A stretch of 64,000 nucleotides of DNA from Cafeteria roenbergensis. Lineage: Eukaryota; Sar; Bigyra; Bicosoecida; Cafeteriaceae. Shown piece by piece: positions 9,146-17,707 of the stretch; positions within the stretch are counted from its first letter, which is position 1; every line of letters begins with the position of its first letter. The stretch lies in NCBI GenBank assembly GCA_008330645.1, contig VLTN01000028.1, positions 310,001 to 374,000 on the forward strand, in the 5' to 3' direction. The translations under genes were made by a program, and so were the position numbers. A model generated the notes under the pieces. That model worked only from the letters and a program-made list of their open reading frames with translations, was not told the origin of the DNA and made no database searches.

Positions 9146-11266
9146 ATGGCGTCGCGGTCGCGTGCTGTGGTTGTCGGTGCGGGTGCGGCTGGCCTGATCT
9201 CCGCGCGGCACCTGCTGCGCGAGGGTCTCAGCGTGACCGTGCTGGAGCAATCGGACCGCGTTGGAGGAATTTGGACGCACCACGACGTGCCCGGGTGCCC
9301 CGTCTACGACTCGCTCCGGACAAATCTCCCGAGCTCGGTCATGGGGCTCTCTGACTGGCCGTTTCCTGAGCAGGTGCCCTCGTTCATGCCTCACGCGCAC
9401 GTGGGCGACTTTCTCACCTCCTACGCCGAGGCCAAGGGAGTGGTCCCCCACGTCCGACTGAGGCACACTGTCACACGCGTTGAGGCCATCCCTGCCGCAC
9501 CGGCTCGGTGCCTCGGCGACGCTGCCAGCGGCGGGGCAGCGGACGGCGCGTCAAAGCGGCCTGCGAGCGACGGGGCTTGTCACCGTGATCCGCCGCGGTA
9601 CCGCGTCACAGCCACGGTGCGGCCAGCTTCCGCGGGTCCCCTCGCCGGAGTGACCCTTCTGGGTCCCGATGGGGCCACAGCCACTCAGGCGTCGCCCTCA
9701 GCAGCGAGTCAGATGGAGGGCCAGCAACTGCCCGCGGCGGCAGCTGCGGAAGCAGAAGCAGCTGCGGATGCAGAGGCAGATGCAGCCACGGCGGACCACA
9801 CAACCTGCGAAACCGCCACATTCGACGCCGACGTTGTGGTAGTGTGCAACGGACACTACTCCGACCCGGTGGTACCGCCCCTGCCCGGCGCTGACCGCCT
9901 TCGGGGGGCATCGGTGCACTCCGTTCACTACCGCCGCCCCAGCCAGTTCCGGGACCAGCGCGTCATGGTGGTGGGATCGGGACCATCAGGAAGTGACATG
10001 GTGGCAGAGCTGCAGAGCCATTGCCCCCAGGTGTGGCTGGCGACGCGGGAAGCCACAGCCGCGCAGGAGGCGGCCAGCCTGCTCAGGGCGACGGCGGCAG
10101 AGCCCGCGGACAAGGCTCCCAGGGGCAGCGGGCTGCTGACGTGCGGGGCCCCCTCTCGCGTTGACAGCGACGGCACGGTCGTGACAGCCCTGGGCGGCAG
10201 GGTGGAGGTGGACTCCATCCTCTGGTGCACCGGATACAGGTACAACTTTGGCGCGGAGCCGGGGGCACAGCCGGCCGGAGATGCCCCCTCCGCCCCCGCA
10301 AGCCGCTCTGCCGGATTCCTGGAGCCCGTCGGCATTCGCGTCGACCCGGAGGGGAAAGCGGTTTCGCCGCTCTACTTGGGGCTGTTTCACGCCCATCAGC
10401 CCGGCATCGCCCTTGTGGGGATTCCGTGGCGGGTCAACCCGTTTCCACTGTTCGACTACCAGGCCAGCCTGGTGGCAGCCGTCGCGGCCGGGCGAACAAC
10501 CCTGCCGAACCTTGAGCACAGGCTGGCAGAGCTGCAAGCGTGGAACAGCTACATCCGCGATGGGCTGGCTCTGCCGGAACGGTTCACGCACATGCTAGGT
10601 GGCCTTCAGTGGGACTACTGCATGGCTCTGCACGGCATGCTGAGCGACGAAACCGCCGGCAGAGCCCACGAGCGCTGGGTGGCGCTGCTTCGTGCGGGAA
10701 CCGAGCGTGGCTCTGCCGCGAGCCCCGGGCTGGCGGCGGCGGGGTCCGACCCTGAGTGGCTGGCGACGATGCCAGCGTCGCAGCCTCGCGAAACCGCAGA
10801 GGTCGACGTTCCGGCGGCTGACGCAGGGGCTGCCGCTGCTGATGGCTCCGTCGGCGTTGCTGCCGCGCTGGCAGCCATGGCGGACCGCCCTGCGTCGCTC
10901 ACGCCTGCAGAGCCGCTTTCGACGTGGGGTGGCCCCGCGCCGATGCGTCTCTCGCGCGACAGGGCGGTGTACCTGAACGTGAGCGCTGCGCGCGCCGTGG
11001 ACGCCACTCGGTACCGCAAGCGCGAGTACCGCTTCCGAGGCAAGCCCCCTGCCACGGAGCTGCCCGAGGCAGCGCCGATGGGCCCGGGAGCGGCCTCGAG
11101 CGCGCATGCTGGTGAAGCCGCCTCGCCTGCTGCAGGCGCTGGTGGGGCGAGCGTGCGTGCAACCGTGGAGGTTCACGGAGACTTTGTTGTCACGGCCCCC
11201 GTGGAGACGGCCAGCGAAGAGGCGCTTGCGGACAGCTCCTCTCGCCTCATGGCGACTCCCTTTTGA
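9146..11266 (+). CDS. Flavin-containing monooxygenase (FMO-like), single exon
   Basis: 706 aa from the ATG at 9146; an in-frame ATG at 9089 would add 19 residues. The FAD-binding motif GAGAAGL sits at residues 11-17, followed by VTVLEQSDRVGGIW. The FMO signature region reads RLRGASVHSVHYR near residue 255, just before the NADPH-binding VMVVGSGPSGSDM at about 273-285. The late FAD motif ILWCTGYRYNF is near residue 355-365. FMOs oxygenate nucleophilic N or S atoms using NADPH and O2. The protein is longer than usual FMOs (450-550 aa): there is an Ala/Glu/Asp-rich insert around residues 190-215 and a C-terminal extension from about residue 525 of unknown function. YUCCA-type or Baeyer-Villiger relatives are less likely given the HSxxYR signature. 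Confidence 0.88.
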   Translation: MASRSRAVVVGAGAAGLISARHLLREGLSVTVLEQSDRVGGIWTHHDVPGCPVYDSLRTNLPSSVMGLSDWPFPEQVPSFMPHAHVGDFLTSYAEAKGVVPHVRLRHTVTRVEAIPAAPARCLGDAASGGAADGASKRPASDGACHRDPPRYRVTATVRPASAGPLAGVTLLGPDGATATQASPSAASQMEGQQLPAAAAAEAEAAADAEADAATADHTTCETATFDADVVVVCNGHYSDPVVPPLPGADRLRGASVHSVHYRRPSQFRDQRVMVVGSGPSGSDMVAELQSHCPQVWLATREATAAQEAASLLRATAAEPADKAPRGSGLLTCGAPSRVDSDGTVVTALGGRVEVDSILWCTGYRYNFGAEPGAQPAGDAPSAPASRSAGFLEPVGIRVDPEGKAVSPLYLGLFHAHQPGIALVGIPWRVNPFPLFDYQASLVAAVAAGRTTLPNLEHRLAELQAWNSYIRDGLALPERFTHMLGGLQWDYCMALHGMLSDETAGRAHERWVALLRAGTERGSAASPGLAAAGSDPEWLATMPASQPRETAEVDVPAADAGAAAADGSVGVAAALAAMADRPASLTPAEPLSTWGGPAPMRLSRDRAVYLNVSAARAVDATRYRKREYRFRGKPPATELPEAAPMGPGAASSAHAGEAASPAAGAGGASVRATVEVHGDFVVTAPVETASEEALADSSSRLMATPF

Positions 11267-11957
11267 CCGAATCGTGATGTGGTGACGAGTGCCGGGGCGA
11301 TCGCGGCGCAGCCCGATGGTTCAGCCTTGATGCAACGATTGTTGTTGCGAAGCAGTTGCATGCACGGCCGCTCGTCTGGCCACCCCTTGGCAGCCGCTCA
11401 GCCGCCGCACACACCACAGCTCCGCAAGAGCTTCGCCGTCCTGCCAGCATGGCCACTGCATGCGTGCGTGCCTTGCGCGGAGCCGCGACACGAGCGACGA
11501 AGCGGATAGCGTATCAGGCATGTGTCTCGGGACAAGAACTTTCGTGGCAGAGAGGTGAGGCGTTTTCGTGCGCGCGCGTGTGACCGTCGGCGCGGAGGCG
11601 GAACAGCGGTGGGCCCACTGCTGGCTGCATGCCGGCAAGGCTCTCCAGAGACAGGCAAAAACAGTGGATACGAAACACCTCACTTGACGAGGCAGCCCGC
11701 GGCGCCACTCAGACAAGGCTCTTCATCACTTCCCGCCCCGCACCCCTCAAGAACCCCCCCTGCTTTGACGCCCGCCCAGGCGCGCTCTGCGAAGAGCACG
11801 TTGACCACCCATCCGCGGTCCGCGGGTGCCGCGCCAGCCTGGCCAAGGGGCGCTGCGCACGCTGCAGTGAGAGGGCGTGCGGCAGCGGCGGCGGGAGAGG
11901 GGACAGGGCAGGCAGAGCGCGCGGGGGGAGGCGGGGGGGGGCTTGGGCGGATCTTGC
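11267..11957. other. Intergenic between convergent genes
   Basis: 691 nt between the FMO stop and the carnitine acyltransferase stop. Nothing coding was recognised. A G-run lies at about 11931-11941. Confidence 0.45.
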
Positions 11958-14900
11958 TCAGAGTTTGCTGGTGCGCTCGGCATCCGCAGTGGCGCCCCCG
12001 CTCTCGCCCTTGGGGGCGCTTGCGGCGTCGGCGCTCGCCGGGGCACCAAGATAGATGGTGTTGCGCGAGAGAAGCACCCGCTGCATGTCCAGGAGCGAGC
12101 GAGCGAGCGACTCCCTGAGGTCGCTCGCAGAGGTGTCCTTGCAGCTCTTGTTGGCCGCGATGGAGAACTTGAGCGACTCCTCCTGGATGCCGTAGCAAAC
12201 GCCGTAGCCGTCTTCATACTGCGCGGCGGAGAACCGGGTCACGGGGTCACGGGTTCACAGGCGCAGGCGGCGGGCGGTGGCACAGGTGTCGGTGCACGGA
12301 CCAGAGCCTAATGGCACGCCGGCGGCGAAACTTTTCGCCGATTCAGGCGGGACCGGGGCAGCCCTCTCGCTCGCGCTGGCGCCAGCAGGGGCAGTCTGAG
12401 GCGGCCTGGGGCGCTGCGGCAGGCGAAGCCCTCCTCCTGCAAGCCCCCCTCTCCCACCGCTCTGGGGGGCGCGCGTCGCTCACCATGGGCGAGAAGCCGC
12501 CGAACAGCGGCGAGCCCTTCATAGAGATGTTGGAGGTGGAGAGCGTGTACCGGCCCGCCGTCTTGATGCCGCGGTCGGTGAACACCGACGGCATCGGGTC
12601 CAACCCTTGCATGTTTGCAAGGATGTAAAGACCCATCATGTGGCGGTCGATGCCCTGTCCCATGAGGCAGTCGCGCGTGAAGGCCAGGTGAGCCTGGATG
12701 GCAGCCTTGAGGGCCTCGAAGCGGGCGCCATCCTGCGCGATAGGGGTGGGCAGTGGGCAGTGGGGGGAGGGGGGAGGGTGGGGGGTAGTGCGCAGGGTGG
12801 CGATAGGAGGGCGATAGGAGGGCGATAGGAGGGCGGCGGGGGCAGAGGCGGCGATGGAGGCGGGGGAAATGGGAAAGGGAAGCCTCGCAACGCCCGCCCG
12901 CTCCAATCAACGCCCGGCGGCGGCGGGGGCCGCGGATGCGGCGGCAGGGTGAGGCGATCCCGCCCGTCAAGGCGCCGCGCACCGCCGGGTGTTGGCACGC
13001 TCGCGAAGCCGTCACGGTGGCATGCATGCATGCATGCATGCATGCACGCGCGCGCGAGAGAGACAGAGAGACAGAGAGGGAGAGCGGGAGAGAGAGAGGG
13101 AGGGAGGGAGGGAGGGAGAGAGGGAGAGACAGAGAGGGAGGGAGGGAGGGACTGGGCGGGGGCAGCGGTGGCTCACGGTGGCGTCCTCGTCGAGCATGGC
13201 CTCGCAAAAGGCGACGCTCTCTGTGGAGCAGACCCGGATGGTCTCGGTGCGGCCGTGGTAGAAGAGGCGCGTGTGCGCGGTCTCGTAGGTGGCCACGCAC
13301 CTGCCGTGGAGGCGCCTGTAGGCAAGCTGGATCGCCATCTGCACGAAGAAGTCTGGCACGAGGCGGTGCCGCTTCATCAGACCCTTCCCGAAGTGGGGCC
13401 AGAGCAGGAGGCGGAGGTCGATGGACCGGGCGAGCTGGTAGCCGTTGGCTGAGGCCAGCTCCAGGGCCTGGACGGCCGGAGTGTCGAGCTTCCACTTGAG
13501 CTGGCGGGGGGGCGGGAGAGCTTCCGGCGGCGTTGATGCTCCCCTGATGGGGCCGCCGTGGGCCCTGAACTCGCGATCGATGCCGTCGAGGATGTGGCCG
13601 AACACCGACGCCATCACCATGGCGTCAGCCCAGGCGTGCTCGCCGTTCACAGCGCCCTTGCCGTCGGGGTACACGATCATGTTAAAGGGCTTGTCGAACC
13701 AGCGGTTTCGGCAGTCAATGCCGGTTCCGAGCAGAGCCGACTGCGCCCGCGCCTCGAGGTCGGGCTTGGACTCCTTCTCAAGCACCATGACGAAGATTGC
13801 GCGCTGCACAGCGTCGAAGCTTGCCTTGTTGCATGGGTCCAGGGAGACGAGGTGGTCGAACGCCTGAGCCCAGCGGCCGCGCTCCTCGCTGGTGAGCACG
13901 GAGACGTGCTCGCCCCGACGCTGCAGCTCGAACAGCACAGAGGAGGCTTCGATGACGCGCGTGAACTGAAGCTCCAGGTCGGCGAAGCTGAGCGAGGCGA
14001 GGCACGGGTGGTCCTCCGGGAGGTGGCCGGCGGGGCCGCGCACCTCCACATCCTCCTCAGAGAGGCGGGGGGTGGTGTCCGCGGGGACGGGCCTGCCTGC
14101 CGCCTCGGCCGCGGCGCGCTCCAGTCCCGCCACGGTGACGGGGAAGCAAAACACCGCTCCGTCGCACACCACCGCAACGGAGTCGAGCTGCAGGTCCTCG
14201 TACGTCGCGAACTCGTCGTAGCCCTCGTCCACGGGGACCTTGCACGTGTTGAACATGCGCGTCCACTGGTTCATGCAGAGCTTGCGACCGGCCATGGTCT
14301 CGGGCTCCACAGTGCCGCGCAGCACGTTCTGGCGGAAGCCGACGATGTGGCGAGTGAGGGCAGCCGCGGCGCCCGCCTGGGTCATCTGGCGGGCGCCCCA
14401 CGTGCCGGGCAGCAAGCCGAACCAGTTGATGTTCACGGCGGCGGGGTAGCGCGGCCGCAGGTACGCGAACTGCTCCCACCACTCCTCCAGCTGCGGCACA
14501 GGTCAAGGGGGGGGGAGGGAGGGAGGCAGACGGGGAGAGGTTGCGACCGGGGTGGTTTTGTTGTTGTTGGGGGGGGGGGGGCAGGGGGCCGCGACGGCGT
14601 CGGCGGCCAAAAAAAAGGAAAGCGAGTTGCTTGCCTCGGCGGCGCGGGCAATCAGTGATCCGTGGCCGCGGGCCAGCGCAAAGGCGGCGCGACGCAACGT
14701 CCCCGCTGCACCGCGCCAGGCGGCGGCTGAACAATGCAGGGACGTGCCGCAGACCAGGGCGCGGGCGGCGGTCCACGGCGGGGCGTGCGATGGCCCGCGT
14801 GCGTGGTGCCTGGCAGGTGCTTCAATCTTGCAGTCGCCTCACCCAATTGGGCATGGAGGCGCCGCGCTCCTCCAGCAGCTCCTGCAGGCCCTTGCCCGCG

Positions 14901-15103
14901 CCAGCCTCGAATTCCCTGCACACCGCCTCCGTGTGCTGGTACTCCTCGTCCGTCACATGCGGCTTGACGCTGCGGAGCAGCTTCTCGAGCGTCTGCTCAA
15001 GGCTGGGCACTGGCAGCGTCGCCAAATCGCGCTGGTGCGCGTACAGCGTGCCCGGAGCGACGGCTGGCACGTCCGCGGACGTCGCAGACGCGGCGGCGGC
15101 CAT
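11958..15103 (-). CDS. Carnitine O-acyltransferase with C-terminal SKL (peroxisomal)
   Basis: Model: complement(join(11958..12218,12484..12732,13177..14490,14843..15103)), 694 aa, all junctions phase 0. The N-terminus has LPVPSLEQTLEKLLRSVKP and the family tunnel region NWFGLLPG follows. The catalytic His is H372 in VNGEHAWADA with the paired acid D376. RYTLSTSNIS carries the STS motif (590-592) and YEDGYGVCYG is the conserved C-terminal motif. These features identify the CRAT/CROT/CPT family, which moves acyl groups between CoA and carnitine. The last residues are ERTSKL, a perfect type 1 peroxisomal signal, and there is no mitochondrial presequence or CPT1-type TM pair. It is therefore best read as a peroxisomal acetyl- or octanoyl-transferase. 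Chain-length preference cannot be told. Intron 2 (12733-13176) carries long simple repeats. Confidence 0.92.
12801..12835. repeat. Tandem GATAGGAGGGC repeat in intron
   Basis: Three to four copies of an 11-nt unit in intron 2 of the carnitine acyltransferase gene, close to the acceptor of the 12484-12732 exon (pyrimidine-rich on the coding strand). Confidence 0.85.
13021..13151. repeat. (CATG)n followed by a ~95-nt polypurine tract in intron
   Basis: About six CATG units at 13021-13046 run through CGCGCG into a G/A-only tract to about 13151. It lies just inside the donor end of intron 2 of the carnitine acyltransferase gene, so the transcript carries a long CU-rich run. Confidence 0.9.
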
Positions 15104-15357
15104 GTCTCCCGGCGCTGCCGCGGCTCGCGGCGGGTGTGCCGACCGCTGGCGTTGGCCCGGCGCCGCATGCAAAGCAGAGCACTCGGGCCGGAAGAGGAGA
15201 GCTGCTGCGATGGCTCCGACTGCGCGAGCCCACCGCCCGACGAGGGGCTCCCACGAGTGCTTCGGCGCTCCAGGGCCAATTCTGCCGCCAGTAGTGCGCT
15301 CCTTGCGCGGGCTTGAACTCGCCCGCCAGAGCGCCAAGGCTGGCAGTCGCGCCGGCG
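15104..15357. promoter_or_regulatory. Divergent promoter region
   Basis: 254 nt between the starts of the carnitine acyltransferase gene (minus) and the methyltransferase-like gene (plus). No core promoter motif was recognised. Confidence 0.45.
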
Positions 15358-17319
15358 ATGTCAGACGCGCTTCGTTTGCGACTGGGGGAGGACATCGGCT
15401 GGGCCCGCCAGGTCCTGACCCTGCTGTACGCCGGCCTGCAGTCGCATAGGCAGAAGCACGGCGACGAGCCCGAGCCCGCCGCTCCACCTGCGGCACCGTC
15501 AGCGCCTGCCCCGGCCGAGGACGCGGCAGCAGAAGCGGGAGACGCGGCAAGCGGGGCACCGGCAGCCCCCGATGCCGCGCCTCCCGCTGACGCCGACCCC
15601 GCCAAGACTAACAGGGCCGTTGCGCTGACCCTGGTGCGGGATGTGATGTCCTGGCTCGAGGACGCAGCCGGGATCAACGAGCTGCTGCAGCGCACAGCAG
15701 GCCAGCCGGAGGCCAAGCAGGCCCCCCCCCCGGCCCTTGTCACCGCCTGCCACCACCTCTCGAGGTCCCTTGACGCCGTGCGTTTCCGGTACGCGCGAAT
15801 GACCGGCCAGCCGCTCGCAGAGGCGGTGGAGGGGGTCGCCGCAGCCGCGGGCGCGGCCGACGGAGCGCGCGATACGGCCGAGGCAAAGGGACGGCTCGTC
15901 GAGGCGGCCGTCTGGTCGCCCAGCGCAGCGCGCCGGGCGCTCGCTGTAGCCGCGCACAGACTTGCGGGTGATTGGCACGTGACGGGAACCTCGCCTGAGG
16001 AGGCGGCCTCGGTGGGCGCCGCCCCGCCCCCCGGTCACACCGCTTTCAGCTGGGGATCTCGGGACGGCCCCGACCGCAGCAGCTCCGGCGCCGGCCCCCA
16101 CCGCGTCGACCGCTGGTCGCTTCCCCCTGGGCACACGCCATTCAGCTGGGGCCGCGGGCCTGACCTCGATGACGTGGCGAACGAGCTCTACCGGCTCTGC
16201 ATGCGGCACCGGGTGATGGCGGGCGAGGGGTCCTTCCGGCTGGCGCTGCGTGGGGATGTGTCCGTGGCTGTGGCAAGACAGCGGAGGGCGGCGGCGGCTG
16301 CGGCGGGAGCGACGGCGCCAGACGGCGACGTCGGCGCCGGCGCGGTCGCCGGTGCTGTTGCCGGTGACGAGGGCTCCGGTGCGGCTGTGCCCGGCGGGGG
16401 AGCGGTTTCGCAGCCCGCGCCATCCGAGGGGACGGGCGGCGGGCCGTCGGCCGGCCGTCCCACCGGCGCCACGGCGGCTCGCACGAGTGATCTGGGGCCC
16501 TATTCACCTGGCAACTTTGCATTTGGGGTGTCATCCGCCCCCAGCGTTCTCAGCGTGCTGGTGGACCCCAACGTCGTCGGCGCCTTGCAGAGCCAGCTTG
16601 AGCGCATGTCCGGGAAAGAGCACCACCACGCTGACGGCCAAGCCGCTGCCGGGACGGCTTCAGCGCGCATGCTGGTGGTGGGGAGCTCCACGGGCGTAAT
16701 CCCGCTGGTGCTGTCCGCGGGGTCGCGCCTGCCGTGCGACGGCATCGAGATCCTTCCATCGCTGCACCGGCTCTCTGAAAGCGAGCGACTTGCGTTTGTT
16801 GAGTCGCTTCGCAAAGCAGATTCGAGCAGGAGGAGGAGCCACACTGATTCCGCTGACCCCGGCGCGGCAGGTCTGGGAGCAGCAGCAGCGGGTGCTGCTG
16901 CCTCGGAGCCAAGCGGCCCCGCCACGCTTTCGGCGACAGCACGAGCAGTGGCGGGGTCGGTGTTTGTGCTGGGAGACGCGGTCAACGTTGCCCTCCCGGC
17001 AGAGTCCGGTTCGTACGTGCTTGCTTGGCTGACGTCGTTGTGCTGGGACGATGCCGTGCGAGGCGCCGTGCTCGAGCGGCTCTGCCGGGAGCTTGCCGTT
17101 GGCAGTCTCGTTGTGGACTATTGTCGTCCCCCAGCAGCGCTGCTCCGGCCTGTGGGGCGAGGCGGAACGGGCGCCGATGCCGGGGCGCTGCCCAGGCGGG
17201 GTCGAAGGCTGGCAGGGCTGGCGAGGGTTGTGTTGCCACCTGGCGGTGTCACCTGGGCGCCAGCCGCCAGCGGAGTGCGCCAGACGCTGTGGGTGTCGAG
17301 GGTGGTGCAGGACGAGTGA
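15358..17319 (+). CDS. Putative class I SAM-dependent methyltransferase-like protein, single exon
   Basis: 653 aa from the first in-frame ATG (MSDALRLRLG). The N-terminal half is Ala/Pro-rich with helical stretches. A repeated motif, PPGHTAFSWG and PPGHTPFSWG, occurs about 35 residues apart near residues 224 and 258. The C-terminal half has the order expected of a Rossmann methyltransferase: ARMLVVGSSTGVIPLVL (motif I, near residue 440), CDGIEILPSLHRL (motif II), VFVLGDAVNVALP (motif III-like) and SYVLAWLTSLCWDD (motif IV-like), then a helix and GSLVVDYCRP. The layout recalls DOT1-like enzymes, but the catalytic signature is not convincing. No substrate can be named. I am moderately confident of the fold and not of the function. 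Confidence 0.55.
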   Translation: MSDALRLRLGEDIGWARQVLTLLYAGLQSHRQKHGDEPEPAAPPAAPSAPAPAEDAAAEAGDAASGAPAAPDAAPPADADPAKTNRAVALTLVRDVMSWLEDAAGINELLQRTAGQPEAKQAPPPALVTACHHLSRSLDAVRFRYARMTGQPLAEAVEGVAAAAGAADGARDTAEAKGRLVEAAVWSPSAARRALAVAAHRLAGDWHVTGTSPEEAASVGAAPPPGHTAFSWGSRDGPDRSSSGAGPHRVDRWSLPPGHTPFSWGRGPDLDDVANELYRLCMRHRVMAGEGSFRLALRGDVSVAVARQRRAAAAAAGATAPDGDVGAGAVAGAVAGDEGSGAAVPGGGAVSQPAPSEGTGGGPSAGRPTGATAARTSDLGPYSPGNFAFGVSSAPSVLSVLVDPNVVGALQSQLERMSGKEHHHADGQAAAGTASARMLVVGSSTGVIPLVLSAGSRLPCDGIEILPSLHRLSESERLAFVESLRKADSSRRRSHTDSADPGAAGLGAAAAGAAASEPSGPATLSATARAVAGSVFVLGDAVNVALPAESGSYVLAWLTSLCWDDAVRGAVLERLCRELAVGSLVVDYCRPPAALLRPVGRGGTGADAGALPRRGRRLAGLARVVLPPGGVTWAPAASGVRQTLWVSRVVQDE

Positions 17320-17707
17320 GTGTGTTGTCCAGCTCGTCCCAACCTTGTTCTGTGCCCGCAACCCGAAGCATGCCACAAGTTCGACTGGCTTCCATTGCCT
17401 GGCGATGCTATATGCCCGAGTGGACACAGCACGCCCGAACGTCTCGGCCCCTGCCCCCGCATTGCTTTAGCGGTGGCGACGAGCAAAGCTGCCGGCCACA
17501 GCTTAGCAGATTCGGCTGTCGCCGCCCTCTTTGAGAAAAGCCGTCTCTCTCTCTAGTGGATAATTCTTGGGCCAAGACGCAGCAGTCAATCGCAAGTGGC
17601 GTTTGCCGACTGTGGGCCCCAAGAAGCTGGAGGACTGAGCGAACGGCGAGTGAATTCTTTCGCACTTTGAAATCTCGATTCGGCTCAATTGCACGACAAA
17701 ATCGCCT
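17320..17707. other. Intergenic between convergent genes
   Basis: 388 nt between two convergent stops, slightly less GC-rich than its surroundings. No gene was recognised. Confidence 0.45.

Noticed and set aside
12941-13495. Coding readings through the CATG/GA tract
   Set aside because: They give simple His-Ala-Cys-Met or Arg-Glu repeats in frames other than the carnitine acyltransferase and fall inside its intron.
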